NCBI GenBank assembly: GCA_900766165.1
Contig: CAAFUK010000065.1
Span: 4,131 to 68,130 of the forward strand
DNA: 64,000 nt
Reading direction: 5' to 3'
DNA from: an uncultured Collinsella sp.
GTDB taxonomy: Bacteria > Actinomycetota > Coriobacteriia > Coriobacteriales > Coriobacteriaceae
Of this stretch, positions 53,678-62,671 are shown one piece after another (within the stretch, counting starts at the first letter, position 1; each line of letters begins with the position of its first letter). The notes beneath the pieces are model-generated. The model had not been told where the DNA came from. It ran no database searches and worked only from the letters and a program-made list of their open reading frames with translations. Both the position numbers and the translations under genes were made by a program.

Positions 53678-54496
53678 ATGCCTCAGACTTACACTTTCGC
53701 CTCGTGGAACGTCAACGGCCTGCGCGCCGTGCTCAAAAAGGACCCGAGCTTTATTCAGATCGCGCAAGAACTCGACGTCGATATCCTGGCGCTGCAAGAG
53801 ACCAAGCTGCAAGAAGGCCAGGTTGATATTGACCTGCCCGGCTATCACCAAACCTGGAGCTACGCCGAGCGTAAAGGCTATTCGGGCACTGCGGTCTTTA
53901 GCCGCCAGGAACCGCTGCGCGTGCTGCACGCCGACGCGCTGCTACCCTACGCCGGCGAGGGCGAGGCGACCGTACTCGTCGCCCAAACCGCAACCGAGGG
54001 CCGCGTCTGTGCGCTCGAGTTCGACAAGTTTTGGTTTGTGGATGTCTACACGCCCAACGCGCAAAACGAACTCGCGCGCATCGATGTGCGCATGGCCTGG
54101 GACGATGCCTACCGCGGCTTTTTGAGCGCGCTTGAGCGCGAGACCGGCAAGCCCGTCGTAACTTGCGGCGACTTTAACGTGGCACACGAGGAGATCGACC
54201 TTAAGAACCCCAAGTCCAACCGCGGCAACGCCGGCTTTTCGGACGAAGAACGCGGCAAGTTTACCGAGCTGCTCAACGCCGGGTTTACCGATACCTGGCG
54301 CGCGGCAAACCCCGACGTCGAGGGCGTCTACAGCTGGTGGAGCTACCGCTTTAATGCCCGCAAGAACAACGCAGGCTGGCGCATCGACTACTTCCTGGTA
54401 AGCGACGCAATCGCCGACAACGTACGCGACACCGGTATCCGCGGCGACATCTTTGGCAGTGACCACTGCCCCGTCACCCTCACGCTAGAGCTCTAA
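53678..54496 (+). CDS. xth: Exodeoxyribonuclease III / AP endonuclease
   Basis: 272 residues. All family motifs are seen: SWNVNGLRA, LQETKLQ, CGDFNVAH, RIDYFLVSD and GSDHCPV. Repairs abasic sites in DNA. GAAAGGA lies 6 nt before the ATG. Single gene. Confidence 0.95.
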   Translation: MPQTYTFASWNVNGLRAVLKKDPSFIQIAQELDVDILALQETKLQEGQVDIDLPGYHQTWSYAERKGYSGTAVFSRQEPLRVLHADALLPYAGEGEATVLVAQTATEGRVCALEFDKFWFVDVYTPNAQNELARIDVRMAWDDAYRGFLSALERETGKPVVTCGDFNVAHEEIDLKNPKSNRGNAGFSDEERGKFTELLNAGFTDTWRAANPDVEGVYSWWSYRFNARKNNAGWRIDYFLVSDAIADNVRDTGIRGDIFGSDHCPVTLTLEL

Positions 54497-54512
54497 ACAC
54501 AAACGATCCCTC

Positions 54513-54540
54513 GGGGACGGAGGAAAACGGACCATTTTGA
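54513..54540 (+). repeat. GGACGGAGGAAAACGG motif, copy 3
   Basis: GGGGACGGAGGAAAACGGAC followed by CATTTTGA, 30 bp before B element copy 2. Confidence 0.7.
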
Positions 54541-54569
54541 CCTCACGAAAGCGTCCGCGCGACCCGGCC

Positions 54570-54729
54570 GCCACGAAACCGGCCTATCTACTACGTTTAA
54601 GGGACAACCTTCAACCACAGCAAATTACGAAAAAAGAAAACCGCAGGTAGAAAGCCTGCGGTTTTTCATAAAATACGGTTATGGTCAGGGGTATCGGCTC
54701 AAACGTAGTAGATAAGCCCGTTTCGTGGC
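54570..54729. repeat. Nested palindromic element B, copy 2
   Basis: 160 bp, the same length as copy 1. Arms of 29 bp (54570-54598 and 54701-54729; core TATCTACTACGTTT on the left) with two mismatches. Inner modules include AAAACCGCAGG/CCTGCGGTTTT and GGTTATGGTCAGGGG. Confidence 0.8.
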
Positions 54730-54751
54730 GAGCGTCCCCATATGATCCCCA

Positions 54752-54779
54752 GGGACGGAGGAAAACGGCTCCTTTTGAT
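54752..54779 (+). repeat. GGACGGAGGAAAACGG motif, copy 4
   Basis: GGGACGGAGGAAAACGGCTC followed by CTTTTGAT, between B copy 2 and A copy 3. Confidence 0.7.
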
Positions 54780-54820
54780 CAGCCACGCCCGCGATGGCAC
54801 CCATATAGACCGGTCCATCC

Positions 54821-54973
54821 AAAACTATACCGGTTTACGGGGCTGAATCGCGAACCCCCAACCACACGCAATTCGAGCAGAATAAAACCGCAGGTAGACG
54901 GCTCGCCTATTTTCGAAAAATACCGGTATGGTCGGCCTGCACCCAATCCAGCCCCGTAAACCGGCAAGGTTTT
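54821..54973. repeat. Nested palindromic element A, copy 3
   Basis: 153 bp. Arms 54821-54844 and 54950-54973 share CCGGTTTACGGGGCT/AGCCCCGTAAACCGG, with a few mismatches nearer the ends. The inner module AAAACCGCAGGTAGA is in the opposite orientation to copies 1 and 2. Confidence 0.8.
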
Positions 54974-55020
54974 GAAATGGCACCGAAGCAGCATTGATTC
55001 TCGACCCGGTGCAACCGACC

Positions 55021-55734
55021 CTACAGCCCGTATTTCACGACGACGCGATTGATGCGACGGCACCAAGGCTTGTACAAGGCGGCCAAAAACACGCAGGTCG
55101 CAAGGCCGTGCGTGATATCGAATGGCACCGCCGTGGCAAGACGCGCTACGGCGCCTGCGCAGGTGAGCGGTTGAACAAAACCGATGATGTCATACGCATT
55201 GATCACGACGCCGTACAGCAAGCCCGACGCAAAGCCGTACGCCAGCAGCGCTGGCATGCGCACGGTGCCGTCGGCGCGGTCGAACGCACCCGCATACGCC
55301 AGCGCACCGCCAACGTATCCCACGAGCCCCCAGGCATACATCTGCCACGGCGTCCACATGCCCTGTCCAAAAAGGAAATTGCTGGTCAGCGCCGCCAGCG
55401 CGCCAACCATAAAACCGTTGCGGCGACCAAGCGTCGCCCCCGCGATAATGGCGATGGCGCTCACCGGTTTAAAGTCGGGAATGGGCCCAAACAGGATGCG
55501 CCCCGCCGCCGCCAGCGCTGCCAGCACCAGCGTGGGCATAATCTGGCGCAAACCCGGACGAGATGCCTCGTAACCCGCAAAGAACAGCGCGAGCACCAGC
55601 GCCACCACGACCAGCATGGCAAGTGCCGTCTGCTCAACGCCCGCTAGCAACGCCGCAGCCATCACCGCTGGCACCGCCAGCAGCAGCGGGATCTCCAGTT
55701 TTGTAAGCAGGCGCGCGACGCGATAATCCGTCAT
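55021..55734 (-). CDS. ECF transporter substrate-binding (S) component
   Basis: 237 residues, about seven spans, with the IPDFKPVSAIAIIAGATLG and WTPWQMYAWGLVGYVGG segments typical of one branch of ECF S components. The start at 55734 lies 4 bp after the ATPase stop. With the T and fused A components it forms a complete dedicated transporter. No biosynthetic gene or riboswitch nearby identifies the vitamin or metal carried. Confidence 0.85.
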   Translation of the reverse strand: MTDYRVARLLTKLEIPLLLAVPAVMAAALLAGVEQTALAMLVVVALVLALFFAGYEASRPGLRQIMPTLVLAALAAAGRILFGPIPDFKPVSAIAIIAGATLGRRNGFMVGALAALTSNFLFGQGMWTPWQMYAWGLVGYVGGALAYAGAFDRADGTVRMPALLAYGFASGLLYGVVINAYDIIGFVQPLTCAGAVARLATAVPFDITHGLATCVFLAALYKPWCRRINRVVVKYGL

Positions 55735-55738
55735 CCCA

Positions 55739-57382
55739 TCACGCCCTATAAAACACGTTGTCGGCAAAGAAGTCGGCCGGCGGCTCCATGCAGGCAATCT
55801 CACCGTCAAACATCATGGCAATGTCATCGGCAACCTGCTCGGCAAAATCCAGATCGTGCGTGGCCATAATGACGGTGCCGCCAGCCTTCGCATGGTCACG
55901 CAGGGCGCGGGCGATGGTGCGGCGGCTGAACAGGTCTAGACCCTTGGTGGGCTCATCGAGCAATAGCAGTTCGGGGCCGATTAGCAGCAGTTTTGCCAAT
56001 GCAAGCAGTTGACGCTGCCCGCCCGAAAGATCGTACGGATGGCGTCCATCCAGACCCGACAACCCCAAGCTCGCCGCACGCTCCCGCGCCAAGTTCTCGT
56101 CATATCCGCAGGTCGAGGCCCATTCCATCAGCTCGTCGCGCACCGTCTCGGCAACCAGCAATGCTTTGGGATTCTGAGGCAGCAGCGCCGCCGAGGCCGC
56201 CCCGCGCTCCATATGCCCACGCTGCAACTTGACCGTCTTGGCCAGCACCGAAAGCATTGTCGACTTGCCGCAGCCGTTACCGCCCACAACCGCATGCACC
56301 GCGCCAGCTGAGAACGCCGCATCGAGTCCGCGCAGCACCCAGCCGGACGCTCGATCGTAGCGAAACCAGCCCCCTGCCAGGGTGGTAGCCGACCCAGCGT
56401 GCATTTTTTGGAGTATTCTGCTTCCATCCGTGCGCGGGAAGGCTTCCGAGCCGTTCTCGAGCGACGTTTGCGCTACAAATTCGGACGATTTGTCCAATTC
56501 CGAACTTTTTTTCGCGCTCGATACGTCCCCGGGCGGCTCCAGAGAGCCCAAATTGTCCTCACGCCTGCTGAATACTCCGTTTTTTGCACATCGGATGGCA
56601 CCCCACCCCAACATGTCGTCGGAAAACAGCGATTCTCGGCGTCCCAAAGAAGCCATATCCGCCACCTCGCGCACGCGACCGTCCTCAATCCGGTACGCAC
56701 ACGTCGCGTATTCGAGCATTGGGCGTGGCTGATGCGTCGCCACAACAACCGTGCAGCCCAGCTCGCGATTCACACGAAACAGCGCGTGCAGAAAATTCTT
56801 CTCAGCAACGGGATCGAGCTGAGACGTGGGCTCGTCGAGTAGCAGCACACGCGGACGCAGCGCCAGGACGGCCGCAAGCGACAGCAGCTGCTTGCGGCCA
56901 CCCGGAAGCGTATCGGTATCACGATGAAGCCAGTCCTCCAGACCAAAGAAATAGCTGGTCTCGGCAACACGGCGGCGCATCTCGTCGCGCGACACACCCA
57001 GATTCTCTAGGCCAAACGCCATCTCGTGCCACACGGTCTCGCACACGATCTGGTTCTCGGGATCCTGGAACACATAGCCCACGCGCTCCGCCGATGCCCG
57101 TACGTCCATGTCGGCAACGTTCTCGCCCAGCACGCTCAGTTCGCCAGTGCGCTCGCCCGCCGGAGCGATCTCGGGCTTGAGCAGCGACAGCAGCGTCGAC
57201 TTACCCGATCCGGTACCGCCAACAAGCAGCGCAAATGCACCTTGGGGAACAGACCAGTCGAGCCCCTCGAGCACCGCAGCATCAGCATCGGGGTAGGCAA
57301 AGCTCAGGCTCCGCACCTCAATCGCCGGCATATCCGGGCCGCACGCAGCGCCCGACACCGGGCCCCTATCCAACCGAGCCAT
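55739..57382 (-). CDS. ECF transporter double ATPase (EcfA1-EcfA2 fusion)
   Basis: 547 residues with two ABC domains. The first (15-250) has Walker A GGTGSGKST, a degenerate signature LPGGRKQ and Walker B LLLDEPTSQLD. The second (320-530) has GGNGCGKST, LSGGQRQ and LLLDEPTKGLD. The linker (about 265-330) is Ser/Lys/Glu-rich and appears to be encoded by an inserted inverted-repeat element (56400-56590). Its ATG overlaps the T-component stop by one base (TGATG). Confidence 0.9.
   Translation of the reverse strand: MARLDRGPVSGAACGPDMPAIEVRSLSFAYPDADAAVLEGLDWSVPQGAFALLVGGTGSGKSTLLSLLKPEIAPAGERTGELSVLGENVADMDVRASAERVGYVFQDPENQIVCETVWHEMAFGLENLGVSRDEMRRRVAETSYFFGLEDWLHRDTDTLPGGRKQLLSLAAVLALRPRVLLLDEPTSQLDPVAEKNFLHALFRVNRELGCTVVVATHQPRPMLEYATCAYRIEDGRVREVADMASLGRRESLFSDDMLGWGAIRCAKNGVFSRREDNLGSLEPPGDVSSAKKSSELDKSSEFVAQTSLENGSEAFPRTDGSRILQKMHAGSATTLAGGWFRYDRASGWVLRGLDAAFSAGAVHAVVGGNGCGKSTMLSVLAKTVKLQRGHMERGAASAALLPQNPKALLVAETVRDELMEWASTCGYDENLARERAASLGLSGLDGRHPYDLSGGQRQLLALAKLLLIGPELLLLDEPTKGLDLFSRRTIARALRDHAKAGGTVIMATHDLDFAEQVADDIAMMFDGEIACMEPPADFFADNVFYRA
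56400..56590. repeat. Inverted-repeat element inserted in frame within the ECF ATPase linker
   Basis: TGCATTTTTTGGAGTATTCT at the left and GAATACTCCGTTTTTTGCA at the right share a 9-bp perfect inverted repeat GGAGTATTC (56410-56418) / GAATACTCC (56570-56578) with TGCA ends. The enclosed DNA encodes the linker stretch from CAKNGVF to ILQKMH, unlike either ATPase domain. Confidence 0.6.
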
Positions 57383-58260
57383 CAGCCAAACCTCTTCTCA
57401 TCAATCGCGTGCAACGCGCAAGGCAGCACCATCCAGGCAGCGTACACGACATAGCCCGGCCACGGCGCCGGCACCGAGAGCTGCGGATAAAACGAATACT
57501 GTGTCGTCGCGGTCCATGCCACCGCCACGGCAGCCGCGCCAAACAGCGCAAGCAAAACCAACGCGGCAACATCGCTGCGCCTTAGCCGATACCGCGCGTA
57601 CGTCGTGCGACGCGTCGCGGCGCCCCACCCGCGCGAGCGCATCGCGTCCGCGCGCTCCAGCGAATCTTCCATGCCCCAGCCCATCAACACACTCGATGCC
57701 CGCAGGCGCGAGCGCACGGGGTCGGCCGGCGCGCGGCCCGGCACATCAATCGCATCTTGCACCGCCAGCACCGTGCGGCCGCGGCGCAAAAACTGTGGAA
57801 TAAGCCGCATGCACATCGAGATCATGAGCGCGATCACCGGCGCGGCGTTACCCAGCAGCGCGAGTACCTTGTCGTATTCGAGCATCGACGCCGCGGCCTC
57901 AAACCACAGCACGCTCGCCACAAACAGCCCACCCATGCACAGGCCGTATACCATGCTTTCCAGATACACCGCGCGCATGCCAATACGGAACAGCTCCGTC
58001 GAGCCCGAGGCGTTAAACAGCGGATTGACCAGCGCGATAATCAAAATCACCGGCAACTGCCAGCGGAGTGCGCCCAGCGTGCGGGCAGCCCCACGCGTCG
58101 CAAATCCATACGCCAGCCCGCCTGCGAGCGACAGCGCGATTAGCACCGGTTGCATCGAGAACATGGTGAGCCCCAACGTCAGCACCATATAGAGCGCCGG
58201 CACCGCCGGATGCGACATCGAGAACGCCGCGACGGGCTCGCCGCCAAACTCCTCTCGCAT
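57382..58260 (-). CDS. ECF transporter transmembrane (T) component
   Basis: 292 residues from the ATG at 58260. CbiQ/EcfT fold with five to seven spans; coupling-helix region RLRASSVLMGWGMEDSLERADAMRSRGWG contains the A-R-G motif pair that docks the ATPases. The frame stays open to 58440, but those extra residues are arginine-rich and overlap the glmU promoter, so the later start is preferred although its ribosome site is weak. First gene of the T-A-S operon. Confidence 0.85.
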   Translation of the reverse strand: MREEFGGEPVAAFSMSHPAVPALYMVLTLGLTMFSMQPVLIALSLAGGLAYGFATRGAARTLGALRWQLPVILIIALVNPLFNASGSTELFRIGMRAVYLESMVYGLCMGGLFVASVLWFEAAASMLEYDKVLALLGNAAPVIALMISMCMRLIPQFLRRGRTVLAVQDAIDVPGRAPADPVRSRLRASSVLMGWGMEDSLERADAMRSRGWGAATRRTTYARYRLRRSDVAALVLLALFGAAAVAVAWTATTQYSFYPQLSVPAPWPGYVVYAAWMVLPCALHAIDEKRFG

Positions 58261-58468
58261 GTTGTCCACGGGCACCCCCGTCCCCTCGCTCAAACGACAG
58301 CTCCGCGGCATCGCCAACGCCGCACGCAAGCAGCGCAAACGCCACGCCGGCGGTGCAAGCCTCAACCGCCGAAAACCAATCGCTACGCGCTCAACATATG
58401 CCTGCGGTATCATATTGCGCCGTGTATCGTTTCCAAACACACGTCTCTATAACGTAACAGGAGATCAC

Positions 58469-59881
58469 ATGGACGCAACCGCAATTATCCTCGCTGCCGG
58501 CGAGGGCACCCGCATGAAGTCGAACCACTGCAAGGTTTCGCACAAGATCCTGGGCAAGCCCATGGTCCAGTGGATCGTCGACGCTACCATCAAGGCCGGC
58601 TGCAACCGCGTCGTGGTCGTCATCGGCAGCCACGCCGACGAGATGCGCGCCCTCATCGACGGCGCCTACGCCAACAGTGCCACCAAGGTCGAGTGCGTTG
58701 AGCAGACCGAGCGCCTGGGCACCGGTCACGCCGTGAAGGTCGCGCTCGAGGCCTGCGGCATCACGCAAGGCCCCGTCGTCGTGCTCAACGGCGACTTGCC
58801 GCTCATCACCGCCGACACCGTCGCCAAGTTCGCGCAGACCGTCGCTACCGGCGAGCTCGCCTGCACCGTCATGACCATGACCCCGCCCGATCCTTTCGGC
58901 TACGGCCGCATCAAGCTGGGCGCCGACGGCCAGATCGAGCGCATCATCGAGCAGAAGGACTGCACGCCCGAGCAGGCCGCCACGCTGCTCGAGTGCAACG
59001 CCGGCTGCTACGCCTTCGACGGCGCGCAGCTCGCCGCCCACATCAACGAGATCGGCAACGACAACGCGCAGTCCGAGTACTACCTGCCCGACATGCTCGA
59101 GATCCTCAAAGGCCACGCCCAGGCCGTCTCCATCTTCCACTGCGACGACTACCGCGACGGCCTGGGCGTCAACAGCCGCATTCAGCTCGCGCAGCTCACC
59201 GCCATCGCGCGCGACCGCATCAACGAGCACTGGATGGCCGAGGGCGTCACGTTCATCGATCCCACACAGGCCTGGATCGGTCCCGATGCCGTCATCGGCC
59301 GCGACACCGTCGTGTGGCCGCAGACGCACCTGATCGGCCACGTCACCGTGGGCGAGGAGTGCCAGCTTGGCCCCAACAGCCGCCTCACCGACACCACCGT
59401 CGGCAGCGGCTGCGTCATCGATGAGACTATCGCCATCGAGGCCGTCATCGAGAACGGCGTCGACTGCGGCCCACGCGCCTACCTGCGCCCGGGCACCCAC
59501 ATGCTCGACGGATCCAAGGCCGGAACGCACGTGGAGATCAAGAAGTCCACGATCGGCGAGGGCTCCAAGGTGCCGCACCTGTCCTACATCGGCGACACCA
59601 CCATGGGCTCCGGCGTCAACGTGGGCGCGGGCTCCATCACCTGCAACTACGATGGCGTGCACAAGCACAAGACCGTCATCGGCAAGGACGCCTTCATTGG
59701 CTCCGACACCATGATGGTCGCGCCCGCCCAGATCGGCGACGGCGCACTCGTGGCCGCCGGCTCCGTCATCACCGAGCCGGTCCCGGCCGACGCACTTGGT
59801 CTGGGCCGCGCCCGTCAGGTAAATATTGAGGGCTGGGCCGCCGATTACCGCCGCCGCCTGCACGAGGACGACGAGGTATAA
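58469..59881 (+). CDS. glmU: Bifunctional UDP-N-acetylglucosamine pyrophosphorylase / glucosamine-1-phosphate acetyltransferase
   Basis: 470 residues. N-terminal nucleotidyltransferase (AAGEGTRMKS; VVVLNGDLPL) and a C-terminal left-handed beta-helix acetyltransferase (hexapeptide repeats from about 265; RPGTHMLDGSKAGTHVEIKKS; AGSITCNYDG). Makes UDP-GlcNAc for peptidoglycan. CAGGAGA precedes the ATG. Upstream of prs, a common order in Gram-positives, but separated from it by a terminator. Confidence 0.95.
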   Translation: MDATAIILAAGEGTRMKSNHCKVSHKILGKPMVQWIVDATIKAGCNRVVVVIGSHADEMRALIDGAYANSATKVECVEQTERLGTGHAVKVALEACGITQGPVVVLNGDLPLITADTVAKFAQTVATGELACTVMTMTPPDPFGYGRIKLGADGQIERIIEQKDCTPEQAATLLECNAGCYAFDGAQLAAHINEIGNDNAQSEYYLPDMLEILKGHAQAVSIFHCDDYRDGLGVNSRIQLAQLTAIARDRINEHWMAEGVTFIDPTQAWIGPDAVIGRDTVVWPQTHLIGHVTVGEECQLGPNSRLTDTTVGSGCVIDETIAIEAVIENGVDCGPRAYLRPGTHMLDGSKAGTHVEIKKSTIGEGSKVPHLSYIGDTTMGSGVNVGAGSITCNYDGVHKHKTVIGKDAFIGSDTMMVAPAQIGDGALVAAGSVITEPVPADALGLGRARQVNIEGWAADYRRRLHEDDEV

Positions 59882-59896
59882 CGTTTTACCAAGCAC

Positions 59897-59930
59897 AAAA
59901 GGAGCTGCTCCATGGGGGCGGCTCCTTTTT
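59897..59930 (+). terminator. Terminator of glmU
   Basis: AAAAGGAGC ... GCTCCTTTTT, 9-bp stem followed by a T-run. Confidence 0.85.
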
Positions 59931-60021
59931 CTATCGTGACCTGCGCAACCGGATGAGTGGTCGGTTCGTGTCCGTTGGCGGTAAAGACGTTATCAGGACC
60001 CGATAAACCCCGCCGCGCGGT

Positions 60022-60027
60022 TACAAT
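60022..60027 (+). promoter_or_regulatory. Candidate -10 box of prs
   Basis: TACAAT about 46 nt before the start codon; no clear -35 box. Confidence 0.35.
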
Positions 60028-60073
60028 GCAACAAGGCATCTATATGGCATTCGATGTATAAAGGAGAAGGGTA

Positions 60074-61060
60074 ATGCCGATTAATGATCCCGAGAAGTCG
60101 GAGAATATGCGCAAGTCCATCCGCGTGTATTCCGGTTCCTCCAACCGTCCCCTCGCTCAGAAGATTGCTGAGTACCTTGGGGTCGAGCTTTCGGGCCTTA
60201 CGCTAAAGCAGTTCGCCAATGGTGAGATTTACGCCCGCTACGACGAGACCGTCCGCGGCGCCGACGTCTTCCTGATTCAGTCCGTGGCCGGCGGCAACGT
60301 CAACGACATGCTCATGGAGCTGCTCATCGCCACCGACGCTGCCAAGCGCGCATCCGCCCGCTCCATCACCGCCGTTATCACCCACTACGGCTATGCCCGC
60401 CAGGACCGCAAGGCCGGCCCGCGTGAGCCCATCACCGCCCGCCTCGTCGCCAATCTGCTCGAGCGCGCCGGCGTCAACCGCATCATCACCCTCGACCTGC
60501 ACCAGGGCCAGATCCAGGGCTTCTTCGATATCCCGGTTAACCACCTGTCCGCACTGCCGCTGTTTGGCCAGTACTACAACGACATGCACTTCGACACCGA
60601 CAACCTGGTTGTCGTCTCCCCCGATGTGGGCCGCGCCAAGGCCGCCAAGAAGCTGTCCGACATGCTCGGCTGCGACCTGGCCATCGCCCACAAGGGCCGT
60701 CCGCGCCACAACGCCGCCGAGGTCATGGGCATCATCGGTGACATCAAGGGCAAGACCTGCATCATCAACGACGACATGATTGACACCGCAGGCACCCTGT
60801 GCGCCAACGTCAAGGAGCTCAAGGCTATGGGCGCTGGCGACATCTACGTCTGCGCCACCCACGGCATCTTCTCCGGTCCGGCCATCGAGCGTCTGAACGA
60901 CGCCCCGATCGTCGAGTGCCTCGTCACCGACGCCATTCCCGTCGAGGTCGGCGGCAAGATCAAGACCATCTCGGTCGCCGAGGAGTTCGCCCAGGCCATC
61001 TCCGCCGTTTACCACGAGGAGCCCGTCTCCACGCTCGTCGGCGGCGACTTCGCGCTGTAA
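60074..61060 (+). CDS. prs: Ribose-phosphate pyrophosphokinase
   Basis: 328 residues. Makes PRPP from ribose-5-phosphate and ATP. Motifs: SGSSNRPLAQKIA, YGYARQDRK, DLHQGQIQGFF and the PRPP loop INDDMIDTAGT (aspartate pair intact). AAGGAGAAGG precedes the ATG. Ribokinase at 5.4 kb would feed the same substrate pool. Confidence 0.96.
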   Translation: MPINDPEKSENMRKSIRVYSGSSNRPLAQKIAEYLGVELSGLTLKQFANGEIYARYDETVRGADVFLIQSVAGGNVNDMLMELLIATDAAKRASARSITAVITHYGYARQDRKAGPREPITARLVANLLERAGVNRIITLDLHQGQIQGFFDIPVNHLSALPLFGQYYNDMHFDTDNLVVVSPDVGRAKAAKKLSDMLGCDLAIAHKGRPRHNAAEVMGIIGDIKGKTCIINDDMIDTAGTLCANVKELKAMGAGDIYVCATHGIFSGPAIERLNDAPIVECLVTDAIPVEVGGKIKTISVAEEFAQAISAVYHEEPVSTLVGGDFAL

Positions 61061-61093
61061 TCCAGCGTGCATCTCATCATCTTTGGTGTTTTT

Positions 61094-61125
61094 AAAGGGT
61101 CGGAAGCTCGCTTCCGACCCTTTTT
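61094..61125 (+). terminator. Terminator of prs
   Basis: AAAGGGTCGGAAG, CTCG loop, CTTCCGACCCTTTTT. Confidence 0.92.
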
Positions 61126-61145
61126 CTACCCCTCGACAACCTTCC

Positions 61146-61349
61146 CTGGACAATTAGTTCAGATACGTATTTTTTTAAAGCTCCAAAGGCCGTTCTGAGC
61201 CTTCTGAGCTCCCCGGCGAACGCCATACTGCCCAAAGCTCATCGCTTTCGAGTACGACCGCCGCATATTTACCCTCAAATCGCCCTCGAAAGCCCTTAGA
61301 AACGCCTCGAACGCCCGCCGTCTTATACGTATCTGAACTAACTGTCCAG
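61146..61349. repeat. 204-bp element with 25-bp terminal inverted repeats (family C, copy 1)
   Basis: Left arm 61146-61170 (starts CTGGACAATTAGTTCAGATA) and right arm 61325-61349 are inverted copies with one mismatch. The interior lacks a gene and shares little with copy 2 except an AAAGCTCCAAA word. Looks like a miniature mobile element. Confidence 0.75.
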
Positions 61350-61511
61350 TAGCTATCGTCAACCTTCGCGGCAGAGCTCAATTTCCTGCAATCCCCTCAA
61401 CTGATTCCACCGATTTCATAACACCCAGCCGTTCATGTCGCGCAGCGCCCCGCTGAGCGAAAAGAACGGTATGGCGGTCGCATTCTGCCGCCAACTTAGT
61501 ACGTTATAGCT
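61350..61511. other. Upstream region of the nuclease-like gene
   Basis: 162 bp with no second gene. A GTTATAGC word lies next to the start codon and no Shine-Dalgarno sequence is visible, so expression signals are unclear. Confidence 0.35.
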
Positions 61512-62639
61512 ATGACGACCGTGATTTCACATCTCTCCGCCCTCCGCGCAATTCGTCGCGCACGACGGGCGTACTCTGCCCTACCCTGGGACTCCGTTGA
61601 TAGCGAACAGCAAGCACAGGCCTTGGCTGGCTGCATTCCCAACAATGACGCGATAGACTTTGGCGCACTTTCGATACTCGACGCCTGGAATGAAGATGAT
61701 TCCGAACTGCTCGATCTTCTCGTTTCAAACGAAGACAACAGGCGCCCCGACAAGCGACTTCTTCAGCATATTCTCTCCACTCCTCTTCCTGAAGGTGCAA
61801 TTATGCACGTCGAGGCCGACATCTACGCAACGTCTCCTGCCATGACAGCCATGCTTTGTTCCAAAAATGAATCAGTCGCCAAAACCTTGATGCTCCTTAT
61901 GGAGCTGCTCGGAACCTACTCCCTTCCTCCCGGGGCAACATACCCCATTGCCTATGACGACATCTGGCCCAAGGGCGATGACTACGAAGCGATGGACGAC
62001 CTCGATTGCCGGGGCGACCAGTCGGCGACCGAACAGCAGAACGAAACCCGCTACGAACAGGCACACTACAAATGCGAGCCCGCCACGACCATCGAAGAGC
62101 TCGAGGCGGTCGCACGCTTCGCCAAAAGTAGCTCATACACCTCGTTTCGCACGGCAGTCAAGCTCGCCCGACCCGGATCTGCATCCCCAGCCGAATCCCT
62201 AATGTTTGCCTTTCTCGGAGCGCCCATGCGCTTTGGCGGATTCGGATGTTGCAGCCTGCCCATGGGAGGCCTGCTACTCAACTATCGAATCGACTTCGAC
62301 ACCCTTGCGGTCAACATGTCCTCGGGCATCCCCTATGCCATCTGTGACCTATATTGCCCGGCAGCCGGAGTCGACAACGAATACAACGGAATTGGGCATG
62401 AGCTTCAAAACGCTCGCATCCACGATGGCAATCGAAATAATGGCCTCAAGGCAATGGGCATCCACGTCCTGGTTATCAATCGCGACCAAATGAAAGACCT
62501 TGTTGCACTCGAAGCCTTCGCCCAAACGATGCATCGACTCGCGGGAGTCCGATTCCGATACCGTATCAAGGGCTATCGCAAGCGTCAGGCCGCTTGGCTC
62601 AACGCCCTGCGGGCCGGAATCGGCCTTGCGCCGGTCTAA
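61512..62639 (+). CDS. Uncharacterised protein with PD-(D/E)xK nuclease-like C-terminal region
   Basis: 375 residues. The N-terminal 200 show no family I recognise and include an acidic, Gln-rich stretch (about 160-190). Residues 235-345 resemble the DUF559/Vsr-type fold: SPAESLMFAFLG, then ICDLYCPAAGVDNEYNGIGHE, then RNNGLKAMGIHVLVI, i.e. E...D...E-x-N followed by the R..GL...GI.V helix-strand. Here asparagine replaces the usual lysine/aspartate. No ribosome site is obvious. It lies alone between two family C elements, suggesting a mobile or accessory gene. Similar proteins in related bacteria are the antitoxin-like or endonuclease-like orphans; the role is unknown. Confidence 0.7.
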   Translation: MTTVISHLSALRAIRRARRAYSALPWDSVDSEQQAQALAGCIPNNDAIDFGALSILDAWNEDDSELLDLLVSNEDNRRPDKRLLQHILSTPLPEGAIMHVEADIYATSPAMTAMLCSKNESVAKTLMLLMELLGTYSLPPGATYPIAYDDIWPKGDDYEAMDDLDCRGDQSATEQQNETRYEQAHYKCEPATTIEELEAVARFAKSSSYTSFRTAVKLARPGSASPAESLMFAFLGAPMRFGGFGCCSLPMGGLLLNYRIDFDTLAVNMSSGIPYAICDLYCPAAGVDNEYNGIGHELQNARIHDGNRNNGLKAMGIHVLVINRDQMKDLVALEAFAQTMHRLAGVRFRYRIKGYRKRQAAWLNALRAGIGLAPV

Positions 62640-62671
62640 ACGGCGAATCACCCGTGCACCGTCGAGCAGGG

